Source: Cyclobacterium xiamenense
GTDB lineage: Bacteria; Bacteroidota; Bacteroidia; Cytophagales; Cyclobacteriaceae
Direction of reading: 5' to 3'
DNA: 64,000 bases
Assembly: GCF_009467825.1 (NCBI RefSeq)
Contig: NZ_WIOK01000001.1
Location: forward strand, 124,001-188,000
Shown here one piece after another: positions 35,558 through 44,826 of this stretch. Position numbers and translations under genes: made by a program. The notes beneath the pieces were generated by a model. That model was not told the origin of the DNA. It worked only from the letters and a program-made list of their open reading frames with translations, and ran no database searches. The stretch's first letter is position 1. The number at the start of each line of letters is the position of its first letter.

Positions 35558-37402
35558 TTACGAATCTGCTACCGCACCGACCCGTTTGACCTTCCCTTTC
35601 TGAAGGTCGATAAAAAAGTGGTCGGAGGGCAAGCTGTGAAAAAGCTTTTCGAAAATGTAAAAAAACCGGACCAACTGGGCATCCAATGCCTGCTCTTCCG
35701 ATAAAGGTCTTTCTGCCAATTCTGAAAAAAGGCCCTCATAAAAACGCAGCCTTACCGGGGGAATCAGGTTTTTTCCGAGCTCATCTCCGTTCTTTACCAG
35801 GTAAAAATCATCGATAAGCTCGGGAGAAAAACCATCCCTTCGCTTCGGACCGTTAAGTTTCTGTAGTTTTTCCCTCAAGAACACCTCTCCTGTTTCCGGG
35901 CGCATGCTGGTCCAGCGATCCAATTCCTCAAGGCGAAGGCCTCGCAACAATACCGCAAGATTTTCCGGCCAATCCGAGGGGATAAATCGGGATTTGGTCA
36001 GTTGGAGCAGGTGGTTGCGGGTATAATCCAGGTAGTCGTTGGCATGCAAAATACGCGGATCCCAGCGTTTGGGATCGTTGGTCTGTAGCAGCCATTGCTG
36101 TTCCCTGCGATACAGGTCAAAGAACTCATCCATACGATCCACTGCTTCAAGCTGTATGGTAGCAATTTCTGCAATACCGGGTTCTGGAAACGTCAGTGTT
36201 TTATACGCCGGGGGAAAGGCGGCCAGGGAAGGGACCTGTACATTGACGAGTGTTTTTCCGCTAGCGGCATCGGTAAAAACTCCCGTATCGTTGATGTGCA
36301 TGTGTCCGGCAAAATGAATGCGAATGCCCGCGTTGGTATATTCCCTGCTGGTCTCCCGGGAGGGCACTCTTGCCAGCTGGAATTTTTGTTCGCCAAATAG
36401 TGATTTCATGGCATCCGAAGCGGTATCGTGGAAATCCACCAAGGGGTAGTGACTAAAGGAAATCAGGGTTTTTCCCCGTTTCTCGGCTTCCATGGCCACT
36501 TTTTTGATCCAGTCCAACTGGTGACGCTTCGCCGTTACCGCCTGATTAAACCCCACGGAAGAACCGCTCCAATTCGCTCCAGAAAGAGTATACACGTTAC
36601 CATCCAGCGCCAAAAGCCAAACCCCGGCAACCGGTTCGACCACATAGCTGGCATCCGGCACTAGCTTTTCCGAATTTTCGGTCTTGTACAGGCGCTGATC
36701 CAGGCGGGAATTTTCCATTGCCCGGCGATAGTCATATCCGTCCACATCCAATTCCTGAAAGGGATGCGCCCAAAATAGGTCTTGGGCGGCGGGAAAAAAG
36801 CCAAAATCGGAAAGTGCATGGGTAATCTCTTCGTACCCCCAATAATTGATCTGACTTGAAACGGCCACTTTTTCGGATGGAAAGAAATCAGCATCTCCGG
36901 CAATGGCTTGTTCGGAGCCATCCGCTGCCAGGAAATCTTTCTTTCCCCCGATTCCTCCAAAAGGCTTCACCGGATCGTGGTTTCCGGTAGTCAAAAAAAA
37001 CCGCATCCCGCAGGCTTCCGCGTATTGATCCAAAATCCCTTGTAAAGCCAGTACATTCATTGGCTGTCCGTCATCGGTAAAGTCTCCGGGTAGGACCACC
37101 AGTCGTATGCCTTTGTGCTTCAGGTCCTCTAAGGCCTGGATAAAGGCAAAATAGTTTTCATTGAAGAGCCGCGTGGAATTCAATTGGCTTTTCATGCTGC
37201 GAATGGTCGCATACTTACCCGTTTTGGGATGGAATACCCCCTTGAAATCCGCTGAATGTAATGTAGCATAGATATCCTGTAAATGGATGTCGGAAAGAAA
37301 TGCAACCTCGATCTCCTGTGATTGTGCAAGCGAGCTCGAAGGGGCGAGCATCCGCAGCGATGCGGCAGTCAACACGAGCAGGAGAAAGTATTTTGTTGTC
37401 AA
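35558..37402 (-). CDS. Calcineurin-like metallophosphoesterase, exported
   Basis: 614 residues with a signal peptide (YFLLLVLTAASLRML...SSLAQ). All metallophosphatase motifs are present: FLSDIHLQD (D-x-H), VVLPGDFTDDG (G-D), FLTTGNHDP (GNHD), ISFSHYPLVD and HFAGHMHIND (G-H-x-H). A further 200-residue helical C-terminal region is of unknown role. Acts outside the cytoplasm on phosphate esters. It is 12 bp downstream of the PLC-like gene on the same strand, suggesting it dephosphorylates inositol phosphate released by that enzyme. Confidence 0.9.
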   Translation of the reverse strand: MTTKYFLLLVLTAASLRMLAPSSSLAQSQEIEVAFLSDIHLQDIYATLHSADFKGVFHPKTGKYATIRSMKSQLNSTRLFNENYFAFIQALEDLKHKGIRLVVLPGDFTDDGQPMNVLALQGILDQYAEACGMRFFLTTGNHDPVKPFGGIGGKKDFLAADGSEQAIAGDADFFPSEKVAVSSQINYWGYEEITHALSDFGFFPAAQDLFWAHPFQELDVDGYDYRRAMENSRLDQRLYKTENSEKLVPDASYVVEPVAGVWLLALDGNVYTLSGANWSGSSVGFNQAVTAKRHQLDWIKKVAMEAEKRGKTLISFSHYPLVDFHDTASDAMKSLFGEQKFQLARVPSRETSREYTNAGIRIHFAGHMHINDTGVFTDAASGKTLVNVQVPSLAAFPPAYKTLTFPEPGIAEIATIQLEAVDRMDEFFDLYRREQQWLLQTNDPKRWDPRILHANDYLDYTRNHLLQLTKSRFIPSDWPENLAVLLRGLRLEELDRWTSMRPETGEVFLREKLQKLNGPKRRDGFSPELIDDFYLVKNGDELGKNLIPPVRLRFYEGLFSELAERPLSEEQALDAQLVRFFYIFEKLFHSLPSDHFFIDLQKGKVKRVGAVADS

Positions 37403-37414
37403 TTTAGGTGAGAA

Positions 37415-38497
37415 TTAAGGAGTTGGAATAAGAAGGGGGTTTGGCCTTTCGAAGAGCTCTCCTTCGAAACGGACGCGATAGCTGGAGGGGAAGTAGGTGG
37501 ATGGTCGGTAGTAATCCGTGGACAGCACCTGTGCCCCCGAAGCCTTGGCATGGTCAAATTTGGTGTAATCTTCCGTGCGCGCTTCGCGGGTATCCGAATC
37601 CGCACGGGTTCGGATCATGTAGCCCTTTCGGACCAATTCCTGAATATACGCTTCGTTTTTGATGGGGTCGTTGATGATTCGAAAACCGGCGGTGGGATTT
37701 CCTTCTTTTTTATTCACAAAGAATACGGCTCCTTTCAATTCAGGCTTGACACTCAGGTAGCGATCAATTTTCTCTTCATTTTCATCCAAAACAAAAAGAA
37801 ACCGCCCCCTGACATCTTCCAGCAAGGGCCAGTTGCCCGCCAAGACTGCCGCTTCCAGATGGGCAAACTCCCCGCGGACCAAATCCGGAGTGATGAGGTG
37901 GTCCATACCCAAATGGGTACGGATTTCTAAATCGATGCTATCCAGCGCAGCGGCAGTAAACGGCAACGTTGGCTGCGTGCCGGGAATAGTGCCGTCTTTT
38001 GCATTGATTAAAACGAAGACGGGCGAATGCTCGGGATGCGCTTCGCTCCAGGTTTTCAACGCCTTCAGGGCATCCGCAAATAGCAGGTAATGGGACTGAA
38101 TATCCAAATCCTGCACGTGAAAAAGTTTTAATCCGGGTTTAAGCAAGGATTTTGCGGAATCAAAGTCCGAAAGGCTCCCTCCTTTGGCCTTACTAATTTC
38201 CAAGCCCCGGGGATTGGCATACCGTCCGCCCAGGGGATCGTGAAATACGTCCAGCTCGAGATTTCTCAACCCCAGGTCCAACTGGGCCTCTAAGGGAATA
38301 TGGGAATACTCCAGGCTTTTGGAGGAAGCAGGGTTGATGCCCGCCAGGTATTCCAAAATTTCCGGCGCCATGGCGCTTTTGTAGCTATTGTGACTGCCGA
38401 TGACCTGTATCTCATTTAGTTTGAGACCCTGTGCGGGAAGGAGTAGGGGAACGAGAAGGGATAAAGTGGTCAGGAAGATAGAATATGCGTGTTTCAT
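37415..38497 (-). CDS. Phosphatidylinositol-specific phospholipase C-like protein (PI-PLC-C1/calcium-dependent type)
   Basis: 360 residues with a signal peptide (FLTTLSLLVPLLLPAQG). IQVIGSHNSYKSAM near the N-terminus carries the first catalytic-type His; LEAQLDLGLRNLELDVFHDP is the conserved TIM-barrel segment with metal-binding acidic residues; FHVQDLDIQSHYLLFADALK and PVFVLINAKDG follow. It lies first in a two-gene operon with the metallophosphoesterase. Predicted to cleave phosphoinositides or related phospholipids outside the cell. Fine specificity is unknown. Confidence 0.85.
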   Translation of the reverse strand: MKHAYSIFLTTLSLLVPLLLPAQGLKLNEIQVIGSHNSYKSAMAPEILEYLAGINPASSKSLEYSHIPLEAQLDLGLRNLELDVFHDPLGGRYANPRGLEISKAKGGSLSDFDSAKSLLKPGLKLFHVQDLDIQSHYLLFADALKALKTWSEAHPEHSPVFVLINAKDGTIPGTQPTLPFTAAALDSIDLEIRTHLGMDHLITPDLVRGEFAHLEAAVLAGNWPLLEDVRGRFLFVLDENEEKIDRYLSVKPELKGAVFFVNKKEGNPTAGFRIINDPIKNEAYIQELVRKGYMIRTRADSDTREARTEDYTKFDHAKASGAQVLSTDYYRPSTYFPSSYRVRFEGELFERPNPLLIPTP

Positions 38498-39093
38498 TGG
38501 ATTGTTTTAGCTAGCAATTTGCCATTTTTTCGCTGTAACTCTTGAAGCATAAGATCACTATTTTGTTACGTTTTCATTAGGCATCACCGGCTAGCGTACC
38601 AGCGGAACGGCTTCAGATAGGTCGCATTCTATTCGAGCGCATCGCCTTTTCTGGGTACAATCTTGCCGCGTTTGATTGGGAAAGGCATCGGGTAATTGAA
38701 TCCTGGCAGCACTAAAAAATGGCCGGATATCCAGAAACGGAGCTGGTAAGTGTAACGGGATTTGTCCAGAGATGGAAAGCTGGATGCTTTTGATTTACTA
38801 TATCCAACGCTGTTTCCCGTACAACAGCGCTTTTTCACCAATGGCAAGTTAGGAAATGGGAAGAGGTCTTTGGTTCAATTTTAGGGAGGCGGTTGTAAAA
38901 ATGCCCATTTCCTATTTCCAGAATCTGGTGAAGATCGCCACCGCTGGTACTGGTTTGCCATCTGTGAAGTAACTTACTGAGTAAAATCAATCATAGGCCT
39001 GATGTAAATCATTGTTGTTCTGCAGCTTAAGGTGCTACCTTCATTTTCATTGGACAGTAGGTTGTATTAGATCTTTCATTAAAACAATCGTGT
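38498..39093. other. 596-bp interval without a supported gene
   Basis: Several short stretches look faintly coding (for example GEDRHRWYWFAICEVTY at 38929-38979 on the plus strand) but are broken by stops and match nothing I know. TTG (39012-39024 area) plus TACCTTCA may be the promoter of the cytochrome gene. Confidence 0.4.
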
Positions 39094-39564
39094 ATGTTTT
39101 GTATAAAGAAAAAGAAAAGCTTCGTACCAAGTAGTTTATTGTTGTTTATCGCAATATGCGGGGGACTATTGGCGAGTAGTTGTAACACGCAGGAGCGTGG
39201 TTTTGCATTACCTGAGGGCGATAGTGAATTAGGAAAAGCGACCTATACGCGATTGGCCTGTAATGCATGCCATAGTATTTCAGGGATTGCCTGGGAGGGA
39301 GCAGATGATGGTCTCAGAATACCGCTCGGTGGTGAAGTAAGCCGTCAGAAAACCTATGGAGAATTGGTCACTTCGGTCATCAACCCTTCCCATAAAATTG
39401 CGTGGATATACAAAGAAAACGCCCGTACCACAGAAGGTCTTTCCAAGATGAAGAATTACAACGAGGTCATGACGGTTCAGGAACTCATTGATTTGGTCGC
39501 CTTTCTTCAATCGGAGTACAAGGTGACTGCACCGGCAACAGATTACCACCCGTATCTGTATTGA
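39094..39564 (+). CDS. Class I cytochrome c lipoprotein
   Basis: 156 residues. A lipobox ends at the Cys in LLASSC; the single heme-attachment motif is CNACH about residue 61, and MKNYNEVMTVQELIDLVAFLQ supplies the distal Met and C-terminal helix of small mono-heme cytochromes. Probably an outer- or inner-membrane-anchored periplasmic electron carrier. No oxidoreductase is adjacent. Confidence 0.88.
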   Translation: MFCIKKKKSFVPSSLLLFIAICGGLLASSCNTQERGFALPEGDSELGKATYTRLACNACHSISGIAWEGADDGLRIPLGGEVSRQKTYGELVTSVINPSHKIAWIYKENARTTEGLSKMKNYNEVMTVQELIDLVAFLQSEYKVTAPATDYHPYLY

Positions 39565-39906
39565 TGGGAAGCATAGGATATGAAATAAAGGCCTGGGGTG
39601 GTCATGTAGTTTTAGAAATGATTTTCCGAGTAAATTTTTACTGTAGAAGATCACTCGCAAACATTCTTTTGAAAGCGGGCACGTGTGGTCAGTCTTAGGT
39701 AGGACATATTTTTTATCGCAAAAAAATAAGTTGGGATAGTGGTTGTTCTATCATTTCTTCGGTTGTCATGCGGGGGAATACGATACTCCAAAGGAATCAT
39801 CCATGGGAAAGAAGGCGCAAAAGGCTTGAAGGAACTGGTGGAGGAAAACCGAAAGCACTTGGGTTAATGTTAAAGAAATGAAAAAATCTTAACAATGCGT
39901 ACTTAC
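39565..39906. other. Intergenic region upstream of fic
   Basis: 342 bp. No gene; a 35-codon open stretch ending at 39867 (KEGAKGLKELVEENRKHLG) has coding character and may be the tail of a lost gene. Confidence 0.35.
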
Positions 39907-39937
39907 AATGTAAAAGAATCGCATTTTTTTTTACATT
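39907..39937. promoter_or_regulatory. Inverted repeat upstream of fic
   Basis: AATGTAAAA (39907-39915) and TTTTACATT (39929-39937) are perfect inverted copies with a 13-bp spacer, 45 bp before the fic start. Size and place suit an operator, perhaps for the Fic protein's own winged-helix domain. Confidence 0.45.
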
Positions 39938-39982
39938 AGTGGTTTGCAATATAAAGAAAATCAAAAAATCTTTACACTGAAA

Positions 39983-41050
39983 ATGTCCTGGACACCCACA
40001 CCGCTTCCTTACCATGCAGAGCTTGAGACGAAGCCTGTACTCAGAGCCCTCAATCAGGCACACCGTGCACTGGCTGAGCTCAAAGGTGTTGCACGCAGCA
40101 TTCCACGTCAGGATATCCTAATTAATTCACTGGCCATTCAGGAGGCAAAAGATAGTTCGGAAGTGGAAAATATTGTCACCACGCATGATGAACTCTACCG
40201 CTCCACTCTTGGCCTCGATTTTGATGTTTCCCCGCAGGCCAAAGAAGTAAAAAATTATGTGGCGGCCCTCAAGCGCGGATACGACATTGTCACACGGCAT
40301 CACCTACTCACTTCCAATCACATACTAGAGATACAGGCCGTGTTGGAAGCAAATGATGCTGGTTTCCGCAGACTGCCCGGCACAGCACTCAAGCACCAGC
40401 AAACTGGGGAGGTGGTGTACACCCCACCACAAGCGTACGATGATATTCTAAAGCTGATGCAGAACCTGGAGCAGTTTATCAACGATCCGGAGATGAGTGA
40501 ACTCGATCCCATCGTCAAGATGGCTGTTATCCACTTTCAATTTGAGAGCATCCATCCCTTTTACGATGGCAATGGCCGCACCGGTCGTATCATTAATATC
40601 CTTTACCTGGTGCTTCAAGGACTTCTTGACCTGCCCATTCTGTACCTCAGCCGCTTCATTATTGAGAACAAAAGCGAATACTACCAACACTTGCAAACAG
40701 TGAGGACAACAGATGAGTGGGAAGCCTGGCTGCTGTACATGGTGCGTGGAGTAGAGCAGACCGCCCTTAGTACCATGACCAAAGTGGAACAAATAAAAGT
40801 AGCCATGCTAGCACTAAAAAATGTACTCCGTGACCGCTATAAATTTTACAGTCAAGACCTGCTCAACCACCTCTTCCGGCAGCCTTATACCAAAATAGAA
40901 TATGTACAGGAAGCCCTTCGCATCAGCCGCCCCACCGCTGCCGGTTACCTCAACCAACTGGCCAAAGATGGCGTGATCATTAAAAAAGTGAGCAAACCCA
41001 ATTATTATATCAATCCTTACTTGATCAATGCCCTGACCTATAATAATTAG
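39983..41050 (+). CDS. Fic family protein (putative AMP transferase) with winged-helix C-terminus
   Basis: 355 residues from ATG 39983, the first ATG of the frame. The N-terminal Fic_N helix contains SSEVEN (58-63), matching the S/T-x-x-x-E-G/N inhibitory motif whose Glu blocks ATP binding. The Fic core has HPFYDGNGRTGR (about 191-202) with all catalytic residues. The C-terminus has a winged helix (RISRPTAAGYLNQLAKDGVI). Autoinhibited AMPylation of an unknown target is expected. Its tail overlaps the convergent membrane-protein gene by 4 bp. Confidence 0.93.
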   Translation: MSWTPTPLPYHAELETKPVLRALNQAHRALAELKGVARSIPRQDILINSLAIQEAKDSSEVENIVTTHDELYRSTLGLDFDVSPQAKEVKNYVAALKRGYDIVTRHHLLTSNHILEIQAVLEANDAGFRRLPGTALKHQQTGEVVYTPPQAYDDILKLMQNLEQFINDPEMSELDPIVKMAVIHFQFESIHPFYDGNGRTGRIINILYLVLQGLLDLPILYLSRFIIENKSEYYQHLQTVRTTDEWEAWLLYMVRGVEQTALSTMTKVEQIKVAMLALKNVLRDRYKFYSQDLLNHLFRQPYTKIEYVQEALRISRPTAAGYLNQLAKDGVIIKKVSKPNYYINPYLINALTYNN

Positions 41051-41436
41051 AAGAAATGACATTTTGGAAAATCAAAAGGATCTGAGCCATTACTTTCGTT
41101 TTGAATGCTCCATTTTAGCCAGGGCATAAGAAAATCGAGTAGGCTTTTTAACAATCCAAAACCTAAGCTCTCCAGACCTGAAAAGGCAAAAAAGACAAAC
41201 AATCCAACTATCAAAGTGCTTCCTTTTTTCCCAAATTGTTTCTTTTCTCCGGTCCAATTCCCGGTTAAGATCGCCAAAAACAACCAGGAGATGAAAAATG
41301 CACCATCAATAAGGCTAGACCATTCCCCAACAAAAGCTACCAAATCCCAGATAGAAGCAATACGTACAAAACGTATAAGGTCTGAAAAAAGCGACTTTAC
41401 TAAGATGAAGAGGGAAGAAATTCTTGTCCAATCCAA
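41047..41436 (-). CDS. Putative small membrane protein
   Basis: About 129 residues, read from TTG; no good ATG is available, so the start is uncertain. Hydrophobic segments LIDGAFFISWLFLAILTG and STLIVGLFVFFAFSGL suggest two or three membrane helices, and an amphipathic N-terminus precedes them. It lies 53 bp downstream of the ParE-like toxin gene on the same strand and could be the third gene of that operon. No family recognised. Confidence 0.45.
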   Translation of the reverse strand: MDWTRISSLFILVKSLFSDLIRFVRIASIWDLVAFVGEWSSLIDGAFFISWLFLAILTGNWTGEKKQFGKKGSTLIVGLFVFFAFSGLESLGFGLLKSLLDFLMPWLKWSIQNESNGSDPFDFPKCHFF

Positions 41437-41489
41437 GAAAGAGATTAATTCAAGAAAATAATGAAATTAAGCGACCGATAATGTGTGAG

Positions 41490-41780
41490 TTATAGGTGCT
41501 TTTGGTAATCCATGGGCTGCCCTAATACGCGTACAATAAACACCCCTGTATCCATTGGCTGGTAAAAAATCGTATGGGATTCAAAAACAAAACGTCTTAA
41601 GCCCTCCGAGAACTCCGAAGCGTCACGGCCTATGCTGGGATTTTCCGCCATAGTTAAAAAATGCTTATGAAGTTGCGTTAAATAAAGCTGGTCTTGATTA
41701 TAGCCGAAAGTCTCAATGCCAAATGCATAAATGCTGGCAAGATCATTTTTTGCGGCCTTTGATAATTTATAAACGGCCAT
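41490..41780 (-). CDS. RelE/ParE family toxin
   Basis: 96 residues. YKLSKAAKNDLASIYAFGIETFG is the N-terminal helix pair of ParE toxins; LRRFVFESHTIFYQPMD and FIVRVLGQPMDYQKHL form the C-terminal strands. It overlaps the antitoxin gene by 14 bp, giving the antitoxin-first order. ParE members poison gyrase; whether this one does is not known. Confidence 0.9.
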   Translation of the reverse strand: MAVYKLSKAAKNDLASIYAFGIETFGYNQDQLYLTQLHKHFLTMAENPSIGRDASEFSEGLRRFVFESHTIFYQPMDTGVFIVRVLGQPMDYQKHL

Positions 41781-42027
41781 CCTTGCGCATCCTATCTTCC
41801 ACCTCTTTCATGATATCAGGAACGTTCATATCACTGATCCCACTTTTAAATCCGTATTCGATAGCGGCTTTGGTCGCCAAAAATTCTGCGTTCTGGCTTT
41901 GATCCCGCCTCACAAGATCGCGGATATATTCGCTTTCATTGGTAAAACCGCCATTTTTAATTTGAGTTTTAATCCAATCATCTTGCTTGTCTGTAAGTGT
42001 AATTGTTTTCCTGATCGTTGCCATCAT
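41767..42027 (-). CDS. ParD-like ribbon-helix-helix antitoxin
   Basis: 86 residues; Met codons at 42027 and 42024 are both possible. TIRKTITLTDKQDDWIKTQI is the RHH strand and helix, GGFTNESEYIRDLVRRDQ the second helix, and the acidic C-terminal tail is the toxin-binding part. It probably represses its own operon. Confidence 0.9.
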   Translation of the reverse strand: MMATIRKTITLTDKQDDWIKTQIKNGGFTNESEYIRDLVRRDQSQNAEFLATKAAIEYGFKSGISDMNVPDIMKEVEDRMRKDGRL

Positions 42028-42086
42028 CCAGATCCTTTAAGTGTTGCAATATTCATACTATTGATGCAAATATACCAGTAATGTGA

Positions 42087-42290
42087 GGCAATTTCAAATT
42101 TATAAACCCAAAACGCAGTGATCTGATGGTGAAAGCTTTAAAAAAGACCGGGCAGCTCAAAAAAAGCAAACGCCATGATCTGGGTTATGACAACCAGGTC
42201 CAGCCCACTGAAAAATACGATGCCGAAAAAACCTACAAAAAGACTTACGGCTATCAGCCCGGGATCGCCAGGATCGCCAATCCCGAGTAA
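42087..42290 (+). pseudogene. IS1380-family transposase fragment
   Basis: After a stop at 42084 the frame reads through to 42290. The segment YDNQVQPTEKYDAEKTYKKT followed by YGYQPGIARI matches the conserved DYDN-x-x-x-PTEKYD-x-x-x-TYK region of IS1380 DDE transposases. Only about 65 codons of a 400-plus-codon gene remain, with no terminal repeats visible. It interrupts or abuts the GIY-YIG remnant on the other strand. Confidence 0.7.
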
Positions 42291-42345
42291 AGCCGATATA
42301 GATTTTATCGAATTTTTCGCTGTAAAGGGCATATAAGGTAAAAAT
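42286..42345 (-). pseudogene. GIY-YIG endonuclease N-terminal remnant
   Basis: The minus strand reads IFTLYALYSEKFDKIYIGFT, matching the start of the small GIY-YIG (UvrC-N) nucleases that in Bacteroidota often sit just downstream of tRNA genes. Sense is lost after about 20 residues at the IS1380 fragment, so catalytic Arg and Glu are absent. Confidence 0.65.
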
Positions 42346-42360
42346 GGTACTAAAAATAAC

Positions 42361-42388
42361 AAAAAAAAGGCACTGTTTCCAGTGCCTT
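42361..42388 (-). terminator. Terminator of the initiator tRNA gene
   Basis: Stem GGCACTG/CAGTGCC with a four-base loop; on the minus strand it is followed by eight or more T. It begins seven bases past the tRNA. Confidence 0.85.
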
Positions 42389-42394
42389 CGAAAG

Positions 42395-42467
<73 letters not shown>

Positions 42468-42552
42468 ATATATCTTTTAAATACTTATAATCGCTTTTTG
42501 GTATTTTATACGGCAACAAACGTTTTTTGTTGCCCTGTCCGTTATTGTGATA

Positions 42553-42582
42553 CAAAGGTAAGGACATATTCTCAAAAATCAA
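42553..42582 (-). promoter_or_regulatory. Promoter of the initiator tRNA
   Basis: On the minus strand, TTG (42582-42580), 19 nt, then TACCTTTG (42560-42553): a complete Bacteroidota promoter about 85 bp before the tRNA. Confidence 0.6.
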
Positions 42583-42583
42583 G

Positions 42584-42591
42584 TACCTTTG
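42584..42591 (+). promoter_or_regulatory. Candidate -7 element of era
   Basis: TACCTTTG, the same octamer as in the divergent tRNA promoter, sits 16 bp before the era ATG. No TTG at the usual spacing, since that space holds the opposing promoter. Confidence 0.45.
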
Positions 42592-42607
42592 TAAAAAAAT
42601 TGAGCAC

Positions 42608-43498
42608 ATGTCCGAAAGCAACCACAAAGCAGGCTTTGTCAATATCATAGGAAAACCCAACGTGGGAAAGTCCACCCTGATGAATGCCCTCTTGGGTGAA
42701 AAGCTCTCCATCATTTCCTCAAAAGCGCAGACCACTCGCCATCGGATTTTGGGAATCATGAACGAACCCGAGTACCAAATCGTCTTTTCGGATACACCCG
42801 GCATGCTCAAACCCAAGTACGAGCTGCACAAAAGCATGATGAGCTTTGTGAACCTCTCCCTGGAGGATGCGGATGTGATTGTGTTTGTGACGGATTTGTT
42901 TGAAGACGATGCGGATATTGAGGAAATCATTCAGAAAATCAATGCCGCCGGTGTGCCGGTGCTGTTGCTTATCAATAAAATAGACCTGAATAAGGACGAG
43001 AAGCTACAGGAAGTGACCCAATACTGGCAGGAACGCATTCAGGCGGTGGAAACCATCCCGGTTTCTGCTCTGGAAAACTTTAACCTGCAGAAGGTGCTGC
43101 AGGAAATCCTGGACCGAATGCCGGTACATCCACCCTTTTACGACAAGGATGAACTAAGCGATCGTCCGGAACGTTTTTTTGCTTCCGAAATCATCCGGGA
43201 AAAAATCTTCACCCAATACAAAAAAGAAATACCCTACAGCACCGAGGTGCGGGTGGAGGAATTTGAGGAAACGGACCAACTCATCCGCATGCGGGCCATT
43301 ATTTACGTGGAGCGACAGAGCCAAAAAGGCATCATCATCGGGGACAAGGGAAATGCACTGAAAAAGGTGGGAACAAAAGCCCGGCACGAAATGGAGCAAT
43401 TTTTCGGCAAAAAAGTTTTCCTGGAAACCTATGTAAAGGTGGAGGAAAACTGGCGGAAAAATAAAAACAAACTTAGAAAATTTGGTTACGACCAATAA
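42608..43498 (+). CDS. era: GTPase Era
   Basis: 296 residues. G1 [10 protein letters not shown]3 SDTPGM, G4 NKID and G5 VSALEN are intact; the C-terminal KH domain contains [20 protein letters not shown] and [15 protein letters not shown]. Binds the 3' end of 16S rRNA and assists 30S assembly. It is 11 bp upstream of der, a natural pair of ribosome-assembly GTPases. Confidence 0.98.
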   Translation: MSESNHKAGFVNIIGKPNVGKSTLMNALLGEKLSIISSKAQTTRHRILGIMNEPEYQIVFSDTPGMLKPKYELHKSMMSFVNLSLEDADVIVFVTDLFEDDADIEEIIQKINAAGVPVLLLINKIDLNKDEKLQEVTQYWQERIQAVETIPVSALENFNLQKVLQEILDRMPVHPPFYDKDELSDRPERFFASEIIREKIFTQYKKEIPYSTEVRVEEFEETDQLIRMRAIIYVERQSQKGIIIGDKGNALKKVGTKARHEMEQFFGKKVFLETYVKVEENWRKNKNKLRKFGYDQ

Positions 43499-43509
43499 AA
43501 CAGCACATT

Positions 43510-44823
43510 ATGGCTAATATAGTAGCAATTGTAGGGAGACCTAACGTGGGGAAGTCCACGCTTTTTAACCGGCTCATTGAAGAGCGAAAAGCCATCGAAG
43601 ATAACCTTAGTGGAGTGACCCGTGACCGGCATTACGGCCATGCACAGTGGGGAGGCAAGTTCTTTTCCGTGATCGATACTGGGGGGTACGTGACCGGATC
43701 GGACGATATTTTTGAAAAGGAAATCAGAAAACAAGTACGATTGGCCATTGAAGAAGCCTCGGTGATTTTGTTTGTGGTAGACTGTTTGGATGGATTGACC
43801 GACCTGGACACCGAATTTGCCAAAGAACTCCGGGGCACGGACAAGCCCTTGTTTATGGTGGCCAACAAGGCGGATAACCTGGATAAAATGCTGATGGCCA
43901 ATGAATTTTACTCCCTGGGCCTGGGGGAAGAAAAGATCTTCCCCATCTCTTCGGCCAGTGGAAGCGGAATCGGCGACTTGTTGGACGACGTAATCCAAAA
44001 GTTTCCGGACGAAGGGGAAGAAGACCCCGATGAAGGCGTTCCCAAACTGTCCATTCTGGGCAGGCCCAACGTGGGAAAATCTTCCTTTCTTAACGCCCTG
44101 ATTGGAAAAGAACGGTCCATTGTTACGGACGAAGCGGGTACTACCCGGGATGCCATCCACACCCGGTATCAACTCTATGGAAAGGATTACATCCTGACCG
44201 ATACGGCCGGTATACGTAAGAAAGCGAAGGTAAAGGAAGACATTGAGTTTTATTCCGTCATGCGGTCCTTGCGTACGCTGGAAGACTCGGACGTGGTCAT
44301 TGTCATGGTGGATGCCACCCGGGGACTAGAATCCCAGGATGTCAACCTGATCTCCCTGGCGATCAAAAACAACAAGGGAATCATGATCATGGTAAACAAA
44401 TGGGATTTGATCGAAAAAGATCACAAGACCATGCAAACATTTAAAGACGACATGACCCAAAAACTGGGGGAAAATAAGTGGATTCCGATCATCTTTATCT
44501 CGGCATTGACCAAGCAACGGATCTTTCAGGCCATGGAACTGGCCATGAAGGTGTACGAAAACAAGCACCGGAAAGTACCGACCTCCAAGTTAAACGAACT
44601 GCTGCTGCCTGAAATCGAAAAATACCCGCCCCCTGCGAACAAGGGAAAATACATCAAAATCAAGTACATTACCCAGTTGCCGACCAAGAATCCGGTGTTT
44701 GCCTTTTTCTGCAATTTGCCCCAATACATTAAATCTCCCTATACGCGGTTTTTGGAAAACAGGCTGCGGGAAAATTTTGATTTTGAAGGCGTTCCGGTCA
44801 AAATTACTTACAAAAAGAAATAG
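43510..44823 (+). CDS. der: GTPase Der (EngA)
   Basis: 437 residues with two tandem G domains: [11 protein letters not shown] and DTGGY in the first, [19 protein letters not shown] and NKWDLIEKD in the second, then a KH-like domain ([19 protein letters not shown]). Required for 50S subunit maturation. The downstream lipoprotein gene begins 3 bp after the stop, so it is co-transcribed. Confidence 0.98.
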   Translation: MANIVAIVGRPNVGKSTLFNRLIEERKAIEDNLSGVTRDRHYGHAQWGGKFFSVIDTGGYVTGSDDIFEKEIRKQVRLAIEEASVILFVVDCLDGLTDLDTEFAKELRGTDKPLFMVANKADNLDKMLMANEFYSLGLGEEKIFPISSASGSGIGDLLDDVIQKFPDEGEEDPDEGVPKLSILGRPNVGKSSFLNALIGKERSIVTDEAGTTRDAIHTRYQLYGKDYILTDTAGIRKKAKVKEDIEFYSVMRSLRTLEDSDVVIVMVDATRGLESQDVNLISLAIKNNKGIMIMVNKWDLIEKDHKTMQTFKDDMTQKLGENKWIPIIFISALTKQRIFQAMELAMKVYENKHRKVPTSKLNELLLPEIEKYPPPANKGKYIKIKYITQLPTKNPVFAFFCNLPQYIKSPYTRFLENRLRENFDFEGVPVKITYKKK

Positions 44824-44826
44824 CGT

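Noticed and set aside
38629-38847. A 72-codon minus-strand frame in the gap before the cytochrome gene
   Set aside because: No recognisable family, odd composition and no promoter; treated as chance.
39770-39867. Open stretch ending KELVEENRKHLG
   Set aside because: Coding-like but only about 30 codons with no start and no family; noted as a possible gene tail only.
41105-41461. A 118-codon plus-strand frame opposite the small membrane protein
   Set aside because: Lys/Ser-rich antisense image of hydrophobic codons; the minus-strand reading has clear membrane segments and fits the operon direction.
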